Of a stretch of DNA of 64,000 nucleotides, positions 16,325 through 25,967 are shown piece after piece. Numbering within the stretch: the stretch's first letter is position 1; each line of letters opens with the position of its first letter. The DNA comes from Campylobacter gracilis (GTDB lineage: Bacteria; Campylobacterota; Campylobacteria; Campylobacterales; Campylobacteraceae): contig NZ_CP012196.1 in assembly GCF_001190745.1 (NCBI RefSeq), positions 2,217,653-2,281,652 of the forward strand, given 5' to 3'. A program made the translations under genes and the position numbers. The notes under the pieces are model-generated. The model was not told the origin of the DNA. It saw only the letters and a list, made by a program, of their open reading frames with translations, and made no database searches.

Positions 16325-17159
16325 CCTGGTGCCGCTTTTGGGGCTTTGCGGCAATCTTTTTACGCCGCTTGAGATGCCTAAATATGACCCGCAAAAGGCG
16401 CGGCTGGGCGCAAAAATTTTTACCGATGTAAGATTTAGCCGCAAAGGCCGTTCCTGCGAGAGCTGCCACAACTTCTATCTAAATGACTCAGGCGCTTCGG
16501 TGCGCGATGGACGCGTGCCTACGCTCATAAATTCTTATTATTTTGATCGCTACTTGGGCGATTATAATTTCGCGGGCTTTGAAGCTCGGATCGCGGTGTC
16601 GGTTTTTAGCGAGAATGAACTGGACGCGAGCGAAGATAGAATTTTAGAGCTTATCAGGAAGAATTTAGCCTACAAGCAGGCTTTTGAAAGTGCTTACGGC
16701 GAGGCGAATACGGCGAACTTCATTGATGCGCTGAAGGAATTTTTAAAGTCCAAAACGGCGATAAATTCCAAATTTGACCGATTTTTGCGCGGCGAGGTTA
16801 AGCTAAATGATGCCGAATATAACGGATATGTGCTTTTTGTGCGGCTGTGTTCGGCATGTCATAACGGCGTTAGCCTAGGCACCGGCAGCTTTACTAAAAT
16901 TCGCCCAAGCGTAGAAGAGGAGGATGCGCCTAGACACAGGCTCACTTCTGACGGATTTGAGCTGCGCCGCGTGCCTAGCTTGCGCAATATCACGCAAACT
17001 GCGCCTTACGTAAACGGGCAGACGGATTTGCGTCTTGCAGTGCGGCAGATCGCGAAGGATCTGCTAAAATACGATCTTAGCGATGGGGAGCTTGATGCTT
17101 TGATGAGCTTTTTAGCTACACTTAAGGGCGAGATGACGGAGGCGCAGGATGAAAGATAA
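16287..17159 (+). CDS. di-haem cytochrome c peroxidase family protein
   Basis: 290 residues with a signal peptide (MRSKRVLSCFIFSLVPLLGLCG) and two c-type haem motifs, CESCH (57-61) and CSACH (188-192). Between and around them are family landmarks: LGAKIFTDVRFS before haem 1, NFAGFEARIAV, and HNGVSLGTGSF, RVPSLRNITQTAPYVNGQ after haem 2. It probably reduces hydrogen peroxide (or a related oxidant) in the periplasm with electrons from cytochrome c. It is about 30-50 residues shorter than typical CcpA. It overlaps both neighbours (methyltransferase by 38 bases, signalling protein by 11 bases). Confidence 0.9.
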   Translation: MRSKRVLSCFIFSLVPLLGLCGNLFTPLEMPKYDPQKARLGAKIFTDVRFSRKGRSCESCHNFYLNDSGASVRDGRVPTLINSYYFDRYLGDYNFAGFEARIAVSVFSENELDASEDRILELIRKNLAYKQAFESAYGEANTANFIDALKEFLKSKTAINSKFDRFLRGEVKLNDAEYNGYVLFVRLCSACHNGVSLGTGSFTKIRPSVEEEDAPRHRLTSDGFELRRVPSLRNITQTAPYVNGQTDLRLAVRQIAKDLLKYDLSDGELDALMSFLATLKGEMTEAQDER

Positions 17160-19569
17160 GATAATGTGGGCTTTGATGGTGGGGATTATGATATTAGGCA
17201 TAATCATCGCCGGGAATTATTTCTCGTCGCTAAGAGATGTAGCGAGATTTAGCACGATTTCGCGCGAGCTAGCTTTGATCGATAATGCCGACAACCGCCT
17301 AAATATACTATTTGATGCAAAGATCGCAAGAAGGGACTTTTCTATCGCAAATGCTGATATGCGTGGCATCTATCAGGTGCTGCAAGCTCTGCAAAAAGAT
17401 AAAATCATCGATAAAATCGGACTTAGCAGCGATGTGCGCGCGATCGGAAGCGCTTTTAGCGATAAAATTTCGCTTTTGGACGAGCTTGGGGCTTTAAATT
17501 CGCAGAATTTAATCCTTTTTCAAAGCCTGCAGCAAAAATTTTTATCCAGTGGCGCAAATGCACAAAGAGCAAATCTCTACTCTCAAATTTTAGGGCTTAA
17601 CTATAAAAATCGCTCCGAAATTTCCGCTTTAAAAAGCGCGCTAGAAAGCGCGGATGCGTCAAGCCCAGACGAAGCTGCGTTTATAGGAATCGCGCGGCAA
17701 ATTTTAAGGAATTTCGAGCGTCAAAATATCATCGTAAGTGATAATCTCTCGTTGCTTAACGAGCGCTTCGCAAGCCTGCGCGAGCGATTTTCTTACGCTA
17801 GCGAGGAATTTTACGGCTCGTTTATGCAAATGACGATGCTTTACACGGCGGTGTTTTTGTCGTTTTTACTGCTTACTTACATCATAAATTCCGATGCTTT
17901 GCGTAGTAAACGCGCCCTCGCGCCCTATCACGCGCTATGCGAGCAAGCAGGCGAAGCGATAGTTTTAGCAGATCAGAGCTTTAAAATTTTATACGCCAAT
18001 AAAAGCGCGCTTAGCTTAAGCGGCTACGAACAAAGCGAGCTGCAAGGGAGCGATCTTGGAGTTTTGATGCCCAAAGATAAAGGGATCGAACTTCCTGCGA
18101 TGGTAAATAAAGGCGCCAAAGATACGCGCCTGCTTCGTAAAAACGGCGAGCTAGCCGATGTGAGCCTAAGGCTATCAAATATCGCAGCTGCATCCAAGCC
18201 GCCGCTATATGCGCTTTACGCTCATGACATCGGCGAGCGCGAGATTATGAAGCTAGCTCTTGCGAGCGCAAAGGAGAGCTTAAACAATCAAGTCTATATC
18301 GATCATCTTACGGGCCAGGGCAATGAAGCAGCGCTATATGAGCTAATAAACGCCGAAAAAACGGGCGTAGCGATCTACATCACTATCGTAAATTTTGCAA
18401 ATTTACGGCTTTTTTACAAGGCGGAGACGACGAATGAAATTCTGCGCTCCTTTGCGCGTACGCTTGCGATGTGTATCGAATCGCACGAGATCAAAGCTAG
18501 TATCTTTCGCATCCAATCGGATGAGTTTTGCCTATTTTACGAGGGGCTAAATGTCGCGCGCGATGTGGAGATCATAAATAAATATTTCACCGATAAGGTC
18601 TTTAATCTCCATACCACCGAGGGCTTTGCCTCCGCGCCTTTAAATATCACGATGGGCGTAAGTGAGCGCGCCGACGTAGCGGGTGGTGCAAATAGGGTCT
18701 TTCAGGCGGTCATGGCGATGTATGAGGCGCAGAGCAAAAACGAGCACGTAGGCTTTTACTCGCGCCCAAATGCGATTGAGGAAAAATATTTGCAAAATCA
18801 GATTATGATCAACACCATTCAAAACGCGATCAAGAAAAATCAAGTCTTTGTACTCGTCCAGCCGATATTTGATATCACCCACCGAGATCCTAGTGGTAAC
18901 ACATACGGCACCGAGGGCGGCGACTACGTCCCATTAGTATATGAAATTCTAATCCGTCTAATCGACCGCTCGGGAAAGACGCGTTGCCCGGGTGAGTTTA
19001 TCGACATCGCAAAGCAGACCTCGCTCTACATCCCGCTAACTCAGGTCGTAATAAACGAGGCCTTTCGCTTGCTAGACCGCTTCGCAGGGACTTGCTTTAG
19101 CATAAATCTTTCATATTTTGACATCGCAAACGAAGGCATCAAGGAGCTTTTAGAGCGCAAGCTCGCATCCAGTCCAAATGCTTCAAATTTATTTATTGAA
19201 ATTTTAGAAAGCGAGGAATTCGACGATTACGAGAGCCTACGCAGCTTCATAGCCGTAGCCAAAAACTATGGCTGCAAGGTCGCGATAGACGATTTTGGCA
19301 GCGGATACTCCAACTACTATAGAATTTTAACGCTCGACGTGGATTACATAAAGATCGACGGAGCGCTCATCAAAAATATCGCAAACGACAAAAACTCGCG
19401 CGCTATCGTCGAAACGATCGCTAACTTCGCGCGCAAGCAGGACTACGAGCTCATCGCCGAATACGTAGAAAACCACGAAATTTCAATTATCTTAGAAGAG
19501 ATGGGGATTAAATATATGCAGGGCTACTTCTACAGCAAGCCAATGGAGCCTTCGAGGATAAAATTCTAA
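17149..19569 (+). CDS. membrane PAS-GGDEF(degenerate)-EAL cyclic-di-GMP protein
   Basis: 806 residues. Membrane helices at about 5-24 and 230-248 flank a 200-residue periplasmic helical sensor. A PAS domain follows (about 258-355; AIVLADQSFKILYANKSALSL). The GGDEF-like domain has DHLTGQGNEAAL and FRIQSDEFCLFYEG near residue 455, where RxGGDEF is expected, so cyclase activity is likely lost. The EAL domain (about 545-806) keeps its key acids: YEILIRL near 599, SINLSYFD, EILESEEFDD, AIDDFGSGYSNY near 713 and LIAEYVENHE, ending MQGYFYSKPM. It is probably a phosphodiesterase degrading c-di-GMP, with the GGDEF half perhaps sensing GTP. It overlaps the peroxidase gene. Confidence 0.92.
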   Translation: MKDKIMWALMVGIMILGIIIAGNYFSSLRDVARFSTISRELALIDNADNRLNILFDAKIARRDFSIANADMRGIYQVLQALQKDKIIDKIGLSSDVRAIGSAFSDKISLLDELGALNSQNLILFQSLQQKFLSSGANAQRANLYSQILGLNYKNRSEISALKSALESADASSPDEAAFIGIARQILRNFERQNIIVSDNLSLLNERFASLRERFSYASEEFYGSFMQMTMLYTAVFLSFLLLTYIINSDALRSKRALAPYHALCEQAGEAIVLADQSFKILYANKSALSLSGYEQSELQGSDLGVLMPKDKGIELPAMVNKGAKDTRLLRKNGELADVSLRLSNIAAASKPPLYALYAHDIGEREIMKLALASAKESLNNQVYIDHLTGQGNEAALYELINAEKTGVAIYITIVNFANLRLFYKAETTNEILRSFARTLAMCIESHEIKASIFRIQSDEFCLFYEGLNVARDVEIINKYFTDKVFNLHTTEGFASAPLNITMGVSERADVAGGANRVFQAVMAMYEAQSKNEHVGFYSRPNAIEEKYLQNQIMINTIQNAIKKNQVFVLVQPIFDITHRDPSGNTYGTEGGDYVPLVYEILIRLIDRSGKTRCPGEFIDIAKQTSLYIPLTQVVINEAFRLLDRFAGTCFSINLSYFDIANEGIKELLERKLASSPNASNLFIEILESEEFDDYESLRSFIAVAKNYGCKVAIDDFGSGYSNYYRILTLDVDYIKIDGALIKNIANDKNSRAIVETIANFARKQDYELIAEYVENHEISIILEEMGIKYMQGYFYSKPMEPSRIKF

Positions 19570-20161
19570 CCTCATCTCGCCGCAGCCTTATAGCTAGCCT
19601 TTTAAATTTATGAGCCAAAGATCGCCTCCGTAAAGTAAGAAATTCTGATTTAGCAAGCCGCCGCTTTAATTTATAGGAATTTATCCTGGCAAATACTACG
19701 CGGTTTTATCGCAAACTTATGGCGTGCCTTATAGCTAGGATTGCCATAAAAGCTTGCGCGTGGCAAATTAAGTGAGAGCTAAATTTAAAATTTAATAGCG
19801 GATTTATGGATAAAATTTTACGAAGTCCAAAATTTTAAAATTTCAAGCCGTAGAATTTTTAAATTTGAAATGCGTTAGCTACAAATTTAGGGCTAAATTT
19901 TAAAATTTCGTAGCGATAAAATTTTAAATTCCGCGCCTTAAATCCGCCTGCAAATTTTAAAATTTTATGGCGCGAATTTCGATCCATTCGTTTTATAACA
20001 TTTCGCGCGAGCTTTGCAAAATAAAAATTTTAACGAGCTTTGCTCTAATTAGCGATAGAGCTTTCAAATGCAGGCGGAATTTTTAAGTGCAAACTTTCCC
20101 GCTTCAGCGCAAGAAATGGCTTAGCTTTAGATTTTAGCGCATTAGCTCAAGCAAATTCGCT
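19570..20161. other. AAATTT-rich spacer
   Basis: 592 bases without a gene. It holds a duplicated CCTTATAGCTAG word (near 19588 and 19729) and many copies of AAATTT, with the 14-base palindrome AAATTTTAAAATTT at 19895-19908 and 19952-19965. No coding remnant seen. It separates two convergent genes. Confidence 0.6.
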
Positions 20162-21670
20162 CTAAGCCTTCATACTCCCCGTATCCTTAAATCTTTGATG
20201 CCACGACAGCGCCTCGCTTAGGATGTGCGGAGTATGCCCTGCACAGGGCTGCGCGCAGGCGCGCTCGAAATAATCTCTCAGCGCGTCTTGGTAAATGGGA
20301 TGTGCGATGCTTATCATCGCGCGAGCCCGCTCACGAGGGCATTTACCACGCAGATCGGCGATGCCGTACTCGGTGATGATGACCTGAGTATCGTGCTCGG
20401 TATGATCGACATGGCTTACGAAGGGCACGATAGCGCTAATCGCGCCGTCTTTAGCGAGCGATGGGCTCAAAAACAGCGACAAATATCCGTTACGAGCGAA
20501 GTCACCGCTACCGCCGATGCCGTTTTTCATCTGCGAACCCATGACGTTAGTGGAGTTTACATTGCCGTAGATGTCTGCCTCGAGCATGCCATTCATCGAT
20601 ACGACGCCGAGCCTTCTGATAAGCGCTGGCGAGTTGGAGACGTCTTGTGAGCGCAGTATGATGTGCTTGCGGTAGAAATCGATGTTTTTTTGAAATTCCT
20701 CGACGCCTGCGGGGCTAAGCGATAGCGCCGTGGCACTTGCAGTGCCTACGACGCCTCTTTTGATGAGATCTAGCATGCCGTCTTGAATCACCTCGGAGTA
20801 GCACTGCAGCCCTTGGTAGCCAGCATCTTGTAACGAGCTAAGCACGGCGTTAGCGACGTTGCCGATGCCCGATTGTAGCGGCAGTAGCTTCTTTGCGGGA
20901 AGTCTGCCGCAAGCTTCCTCGTTTTTTAAGAATTTTACGACGTTGCGCCCAATCGCACTTGAAATTTCATCCACGGCGGTGAAATTATTGACGCGATCAT
21001 GCGTCCTAGCCTCTATGACAGCGACTACTTTTGCGGGATCTACATGCATGTAGGGGCTGCCTACGCGATCACCTACATGCTTGATCGGCAGATCCTCGGC
21101 ATGCGGCGGCAGGCGCAGATCCGTAACATCGTGAATACCCTCCAGCTCAAGCGGCTGATAGTAATTCACTTCTAAAATCACGCGATCGGCGATATCGAGC
21201 CAGGCTTGGTTGTTGCCTAGCGATGTAGACGGTACGAGCTCACCGCTTTCTTTAATCGCCACTACTTCGATCACAGCAAAGTTTAAATGTGGAAAAAAGC
21301 CCGCCTTAAGCTGCGCGGCAAGGCTTGATAGATGCACGTCCGCGTATCGCACGGCGCCGCTATTTATCGCACGGCGCATATCGGTATCCGTAAAAAACGG
21401 CGCGCGAAAGCTCACAGCGCCTGCTTTTGCCAAAACTCCGTCTAAAAGCGGATCGGTCGATGCGCCTGTAAAAATTTCGATTTGATAGGGCTCGCCTTTT
21501 TCGTGCAGCGCCGTCGCTCGTTGCGCCAGGGCTTGTGGTAGCGCTAGCGCGCAGCCCGCCCCAACAAAGCCGCTAAAGCCCACCGATGCGCCGTTTGGGA
21601 TCAGCTCGCAGGCTTTCTCGGCGCTCATAACTTTTGATTTTAGATATTCGTTTTGCACGCGTGAGTTCAT
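20162..21670 (-). CDS. acetyl-CoA hydrolase / succinyl-CoA:acetate CoA-transferase family
   Basis: 502 residues, the usual family length. VGFSGFVGAGCALALPQALA at the N-terminus, CYSEVIQDGMLDLIKRG with the catalytic Glu of the E-V-I-Q motif near residue 289, NSTNVMGSQMKNGIGGSGDFARNGYLSLF and VDHTEHDTQVIITEYGIADLRG are all family signatures. It moves CoA between acetate and succinyl-CoA or another acyl-CoA in the cytoplasm, linking acetate handling to the TCA cycle. Whether it acts as hydrolase or transferase cannot be read from sequence; the SGDFARN region favours transferase. Single gene with long spacers on both sides. Confidence 0.9.
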   Translation of the reverse strand: MNSRVQNEYLKSKVMSAEKACELIPNGASVGFSGFVGAGCALALPQALAQRATALHEKGEPYQIEIFTGASTDPLLDGVLAKAGAVSFRAPFFTDTDMRRAINSGAVRYADVHLSSLAAQLKAGFFPHLNFAVIEVVAIKESGELVPSTSLGNNQAWLDIADRVILEVNYYQPLELEGIHDVTDLRLPPHAEDLPIKHVGDRVGSPYMHVDPAKVVAVIEARTHDRVNNFTAVDEISSAIGRNVVKFLKNEEACGRLPAKKLLPLQSGIGNVANAVLSSLQDAGYQGLQCYSEVIQDGMLDLIKRGVVGTASATALSLSPAGVEEFQKNIDFYRKHIILRSQDVSNSPALIRRLGVVSMNGMLEADIYGNVNSTNVMGSQMKNGIGGSGDFARNGYLSLFLSPSLAKDGAISAIVPFVSHVDHTEHDTQVIITEYGIADLRGKCPRERARAMISIAHPIYQDALRDYFERACAQPCAGHTPHILSEALSWHQRFKDTGSMKA

Positions 21671-22619
21671 TTTCCGTCCTAGCCGTGATTTGGGCGAAAT
21701 TATAATATTTTTGCGCTAAATTTCAAAATCTAAATTTCGTGCGCGAGCTAGGCTATAGAGCAAAATATGAGGCGCGGTCGGTTGGGATACGCCGCCAAAC
21801 GCCTCCGATCAGGCTTTTTGCTTCGGCAGTTTGAAATACGCGCTTGCACAAGCGCTCGGTAAATAGGGTTTTAAGCGTGATTGAAGCTTGATTTGATGAT
21901 CTCGCCGCGATACCATCAAACGTTCATCGCGCGCCAAATTTTGCGGAATTTAGGCGCAAAATTTACGCATAATTTGTGGGCCGCGATATTTAAATTTAAG
22001 CTTCCTTTTGCAATTTAATCGCTCACCGCACTTAAATTTAAATCTCCGCCTCGCAATTTTAAAATGGGTGTTTTGAAATTTATCGCTCGTGGCGTTTAAA
22101 TTCCGCGTCTAGCAAGCCTTGAACCCATATTTGAAATTGCATCGCTTGCGGTGCACGCATTTGCCCGCCACACCTGGGTTTTAATCCGCATTAATTGAAA
22201 TTCCCTCTGTCTGAAATTCTTACCTCTTCGCACAAGACGGCAGTTTAAAATTTCAAATTTCGCGCTTTTTTGGGAGCGGTTCGACGTAGATACGCAAAAT
22301 TTTGATATTTTACGCTTGCGAAATTCTAAAAAATTATATCATCATCACGGTTAGATTGCAGATTTTGTTTAAATTCTAGTTCTTAAAATTATAGCTCCAG
22401 CCGTTACGCACGATTTGCAATCCAAAGAGCCTTGTTACACAAATTCTAATCTCTGCTGGCCTAAAAATCGATGCCGCTTACGACGCAAATTTAAACGCGT
22501 TTTAGAATTTAAAATTTAGTCTGCCTTGTCACCATTTTCGGCCGAGCTTTATAAAATTTCGGTAAATTTTATTTTGCTAAAATTCCCAAAATTCTACCGC
22601 CGCAAAATAGGGTGAAATT
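21671..22619. other. long AAATTT-rich spacer with a coding-like fragment
   Basis: 949 bases without an intact gene. The minus strand from 21923 down to a stop at 21753 is open for 56 codons and reads smoothly: TLKTLFTERLCKRVFQ, then TAEAKSLIGGVWRRIPTDRA. It has no usable start codon and I do not recognise it, so it may be the 3' end of a lost gene. The rest is AAATTT-type spacer. Confidence 0.45.
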
Positions 22620-23138
22620 TTATCTCTGCGGCTTGCCGTCGCCGAATTTTGCGACTATCTCCTCGCTGCAGCTCTCCTTGGGCGCCCAGCCATCGCGCTT
22701 CATCCGCGCCAGATTGTCGCACGCCTCCTGCGAGCCGCCTTCGCAAAGCTCGTCGTATATCACGAGACTGCGGCACTGCCCGCTCGCGAAACTCTCCAGC
22801 GCCGCGGCATTGCCCAGGCAGGCTCGCTCGCGCAGATCGCTCATCGCGCGCCCACCTGCACCGCCCATTTTATCTCCCTGCTTCCGCTCGGCGAGGGTGG
22901 CGAGCTCGCAGGCGTCTGCGAAAAAGCCCTGCGCTTTGAGGCGGTTTCGCACGACGCCGCGACCGCCCAGCTCGTATCTCATCGCCGCTTCGTAGCATGC
23001 GGCGGCGTCCTTTTTACCGCACTTTGCTAAAAGCGCGCTAGTTTTTGCGCCGCTAAATTTAAACTCTTTGGCTTTGCCGTCCGCGTTTGCCAAACTAAGC
23101 GCCAGCGCCGCCGCCAGCGCAAGTTTTAAAGCTTTCAT
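22620..23138 (-). CDS. exported Sel1-like, cysteine-containing repeat protein
   Basis: 172 residues with a signal peptide (MKALKLALAAALALSLANA). At least two Sel1-type helical pairs are visible: KDAAACYEAAMRYELGGRGV...AQGFFADACELA and GSQEACDNLARM. Cysteines spaced within the repeats are those of the periplasmic Helicobacter/Campylobacter cysteine-rich (Hcp-like) proteins. The ribosome site is AAAGGAGCAGAG. Function is unknown; Sel1 proteins are usually protein-binding scaffolds. A second family member lies 265 bases upstream at 23404. Confidence 0.7.
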   Translation of the reverse strand: MKALKLALAAALALSLANADGKAKEFKFSGAKTSALLAKCGKKDAAACYEAAMRYELGGRGVVRNRLKAQGFFADACELATLAERKQGDKMGGAGGRAMSDLRERACLGNAAALESFASGQCRSLVIYDELCEGGSQEACDNLARMKRDGWAPKESCSEEIVAKFGDGKPQR

Positions 23139-23403
23139 CTCTGCTCCTTTTTTCGTTTATCTGCCGTCCGCCCCGATTTACTGCTTCATTGCACCACATC
23201 CACGAAAATCGCTCATTCGAAGCAGAACGGGGCTGCTACGCGGTGATCGGCGCCTTTAAATGCGGATCGCACGCTCATCTAGGTGCGAGTTGTAAAATTT
23301 AAGCTTTCGTGCGGCGAAATTTGCAAAGCGTCCGGCAATCTACGCGGTCTAGCCCTAAAAAGCAATTCTGCGCCGCTCAAAGAAGCGCTTTGCCTCTTCC
23401 GTA

Positions 23404-23970
23404 CTAATTTTTCGGTAGTAGATCGAGCACCGCGCAGGCGCGCTTGTTGTGCATTTTGCACGCCCTATCTAGCGCCTGCCCCGAGAGCTCAAAGCTTTGA
23501 GAGGTGCCGATTCCTTGGAGATATTTGACCGACAGCTCGTAGCATGCCTCGCTGCTGCCGGCATCGCACTGCTCGCGAAAAAGCTCAAACGACGCCACGA
23601 CGTCCTTCTCTACGCCCAAGCCGCGCCCTAGCGCATCTGCGTAGAAAAAGCACGAGAGCTGATCTTTGCGCTCGCAGCCGCTTTTCAGACCGCGCGCGAC
23701 GCGCTCGCAGGAGCCTTCGTCGCTTTTTACGATGCAGCTTTGCAGATCCGCCCGCGAAATTCCGTCCGTTTGGATGACCGCATCGGCACTGCTTTGCGAG
23801 CCGGCGCTTGCTTCGCCGCTCTTTAGAAAGTGAGCGTTTTGCGCGGCGGTCTCGCCGATACTCGTTGTTTTGTCTGCTTTGCCCGCCGCAGAAATTTTAT
23901 CTACTCGCGCGCTCTCGTCGCAGTTTGCTGCAAGGGCGCAAAATAGCGCTAAGAATAGAAATTTTTTCAT
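23404..23970 (-). CDS. exported Sel1-like, cysteine-rich repeat protein
   Basis: 188 residues from the ATG at 23970, which has GGAGG six bases upstream (a longer frame from 24006 has no site). Signal peptide MKKFLFLALFCALAANC, then an unstructured Ser/Ala stretch to about residue 70, then Sel1-like repeats with paired cysteines: LQSCIVKSDEGSCERVARGLK, CERKDQLSCFFYADALGRGLGVEKD, CDAGSSEACYELSVKYLQGIGTSQ, CKMHNKRACAVLD. The C-x6-8-C spacing per repeat is typical of Hcp proteins, each repeat closed by a disulfide. Function unknown. Confidence 0.8.
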   Translation of the reverse strand: MKKFLFLALFCALAANCDESARVDKISAAGKADKTTSIGETAAQNAHFLKSGEASAGSQSSADAVIQTDGISRADLQSCIVKSDEGSCERVARGLKSGCERKDQLSCFFYADALGRGLGVEKDVVASFELFREQCDAGSSEACYELSVKYLQGIGTSQSFELSGQALDRACKMHNKRACAVLDLLPKN

Positions 23971-24107
23971 ACCCGCCTCCGTTAAATTTAGCGCCATTTT
24001 AATCAAAAATGCTGAATTTAAGAGAAATGCGTTCTACTCCAAATTCCAGCTCCGTGTCGCAATGTGTTTGGAGCGCAAAATTTAAAGCGCGGCGCCGAAG
24101 CGATCGA

Positions 24108-24539
24108 TCATAGGCTCTTTAGCGCCGCAAGTACGTTTTGCGCGTCCTGCTCGGGTTCAGCGATGCGACTAAAGCGCTTTATCTCCTTGCCGCCTCGGAA
24201 AATCAGGGTTTGGCGGTGGTAAAATTTCTTCCCGTCGCCGGTGGTGAAAGTCTCGAGCCCAAGCGGCGCTTCAAGCTCGAATTTTTCGTCGTTTATAAAC
24301 TCAAACGTAGCGCCCGTAGCGCGCTTAAACTCGCTCGTGCCCGCCTCGCCCATGCTGCCTACGGCGATAAGCTCGAAGCCGAGGGCTTTTATCTGCGCAA
24401 ACGCGCTCTCGTAGGCCTTGCACTGAAGCGTGCAGCCAGTAAGGCCCGCTACGCCGCGCAACTCCTCCGGCAAAAATTTGCCGCTGTCGCCCATTTTCGG
24501 GTAGGTAAAAACCACGCAATTTTTCGGTAAATTTATCAT
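24108..24539 (-). CDS. peroxiredoxin-like (AhpC/TSA, BCP-type) protein
   Basis: 143 residues from the ATG at 24539 (GAGAG upstream). NCVVFTYPKMGDSGKFLPEE, then GVAGLTGCTLQCKAYESAFAQIKALGFELIAVGS, shows the peroxiredoxin core with a peroxidatic Cys in TGCTLQC, where BCP proteins have PGCT.E. A second Cys three residues on could resolve. Cytoplasmic, thiol-dependent peroxide removal is the likely role. The conserved Thr before the Cys is present (GCT follows), but the usual Pro is Thr. It lies divergent to the DUF3137 gene at 24674. Confidence 0.75.
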   Translation of the reverse strand: MINLPKNCVVFTYPKMGDSGKFLPEELRGVAGLTGCTLQCKAYESAFAQIKALGFELIAVGSMGEAGTSEFKRATGATFEFINDEKFELEAPLGLETFTTGDGKKFYHRQTLIFRGGKEIKRFSRIAEPEQDAQNVLAALKSL

Positions 24540-24673
24540 CTCTCGCCTTTTGATCGAAATAGGTCGCAAAAATAGCATAAAAAATCTTAAACCCGCTTAA
24601 CGGATGAAATTTTAATAAAATTTAGCGTAAAATAAGGGGTAAAATTTCGGCAAATCAAATTTGGAGTTAAATT

Positions 24674-25756
24674 TTGGATATTGACAGAGCGATAGAGGAG
24701 CTGGCAAAAAAGCAGCAGCAGTGCAAGATAAAATTTCTAAAACCGCTGATTTTATTGCTATGCATCGCAGTTTTTTCCGTCGGCTGGTTTATCCACGGCT
24801 TGATCCAAAACGAATACTCCTCCGCCGTGCTGATGTCCGCGATGATCCCGATAATTGCGGTAAGCTGCTTATGGGGGATTTTTGATGATTCCATCGCCAA
24901 GTGGGAGTACAACGCCTTTTATAAAAACGCCTTCATTCGCGCCATCATTTCAGATATCGACCCCGCCTTTAGATACGAGCCGCAAAGCGGCATAGACGAA
25001 GAAGAGTTCCGCAAAACGGGCATCTATTCGAACAATGAATTCGTAGCTGAGGATCAGATAGACGGCGTGTATAAAGGGGTAAAATTTAGCCTAAGCGAGG
25101 CGATAAAAATCTATGAAACGCGAGAATCTATGAGGCTTGTAGAGTTATCCCAAAGATCCAAGAGCGATCTTTCTGCGACTTTTTTGCTATCGGCGATCGC
25201 GCTTTGGAACGCTTGGAGGCTCGGCGAATACGTACAGGCCTTTAGCGGCTCGGTTTTGGTGTGCGAGTTTTATAAGAAATTTAAGGGGCAAACCATCATC
25301 GCGGACCGCTCGCCAGGCACAAAATTTTTAGGCGATCAGGAGCTGATGGACGACGTGATTTTCGGAGAAGAATTTCGCGTATTCGCAAGCGATAAGATCG
25401 AGGCGCGGTATCTTTTGACGCCTAGCTTTATGGGGCGTCTAGGGGCTTTGAAGCTTAGGCTTGCGCCCAATATCGCTCTTAGCGCGGCGTTTATGGACGG
25501 CAAATTTTATCTATTTTTAAACGGCGCGAAAAACCGCTTCGAAGCCGCGCTGTTTTCGCCGCGCACTACGCTAAGAGACGCCGAGCGGATAAAGGCTGAG
25601 GTTTTACAGCTTCTTGGTATCATTGACGAGCTGCGTTTAAATGAAGGATTTTTTGGCGGCGCAAGCGAGAGCGGCGAGCCCGCAAATAGCCCGCCACCCG
25701 GCGGCGAAGAGCTGCAGAGATTGCGCGATAAAGGCTTGAGCTCGCGCGATCGCTGA
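24674..25756 (+). CDS. DUF3137-family membrane protein (paralogue 2)
   Basis: 360 residues from TTG (GGAG upstream). Same architecture as the protein at 1324: short basic helix, membrane hairpin (about 21-44 and 50-69), then a soluble domain with DGVYKGVKFSLSEA, CEFYKKFKGQTIIADR near residue 197 and FRVFASDKIEARYLLTPSFMGRL near residue 235. It has a longer, Gly/Ser/Pro-rich disordered tail (GGASESGEPANSPPPGGEE). Unknown function. The two copies differ a lot, so the duplication is not recent. Confidence 0.8.
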   Translation: MDIDRAIEELAKKQQQCKIKFLKPLILLLCIAVFSVGWFIHGLIQNEYSSAVLMSAMIPIIAVSCLWGIFDDSIAKWEYNAFYKNAFIRAIISDIDPAFRYEPQSGIDEEEFRKTGIYSNNEFVAEDQIDGVYKGVKFSLSEAIKIYETRESMRLVELSQRSKSDLSATFLLSAIALWNAWRLGEYVQAFSGSVLVCEFYKKFKGQTIIADRSPGTKFLGDQELMDDVIFGEEFRVFASDKIEARYLLTPSFMGRLGALKLRLAPNIALSAAFMDGKFYLFLNGAKNRFEAALFSPRTTLRDAERIKAEVLQLLGIIDELRLNEGFFGGASESGEPANSPPPGGEELQRLRDKGLSSRDR

Positions 25757-25967
25757 TTTGAATTTTAAAACGCCATCTCGCGGTTTAAAATTTAACGCTT
25801 TTAGTAAAATTTCAATTTCATTACCTGCGTCTTTAAATTTAGCGCTTTTTGAAATTCGGCGTCTCTTGAAATTTAATGCGGCGCAAGCGAGCAAATTTTA
25901 CCGCTTGCGGCAGTAGCTTGAAATTTTAAAATTTGATCTCGCACACGGCAAGATATGTGATGAAATT

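Noticed and set aside
22612..22995. Plus-strand frame of 127 codons opposite the Sel1-like gene
   Set aside because: Ser/Arg/Pro-rich shadow of a signal-peptide-bearing gene with a good ribosome site on the other strand.
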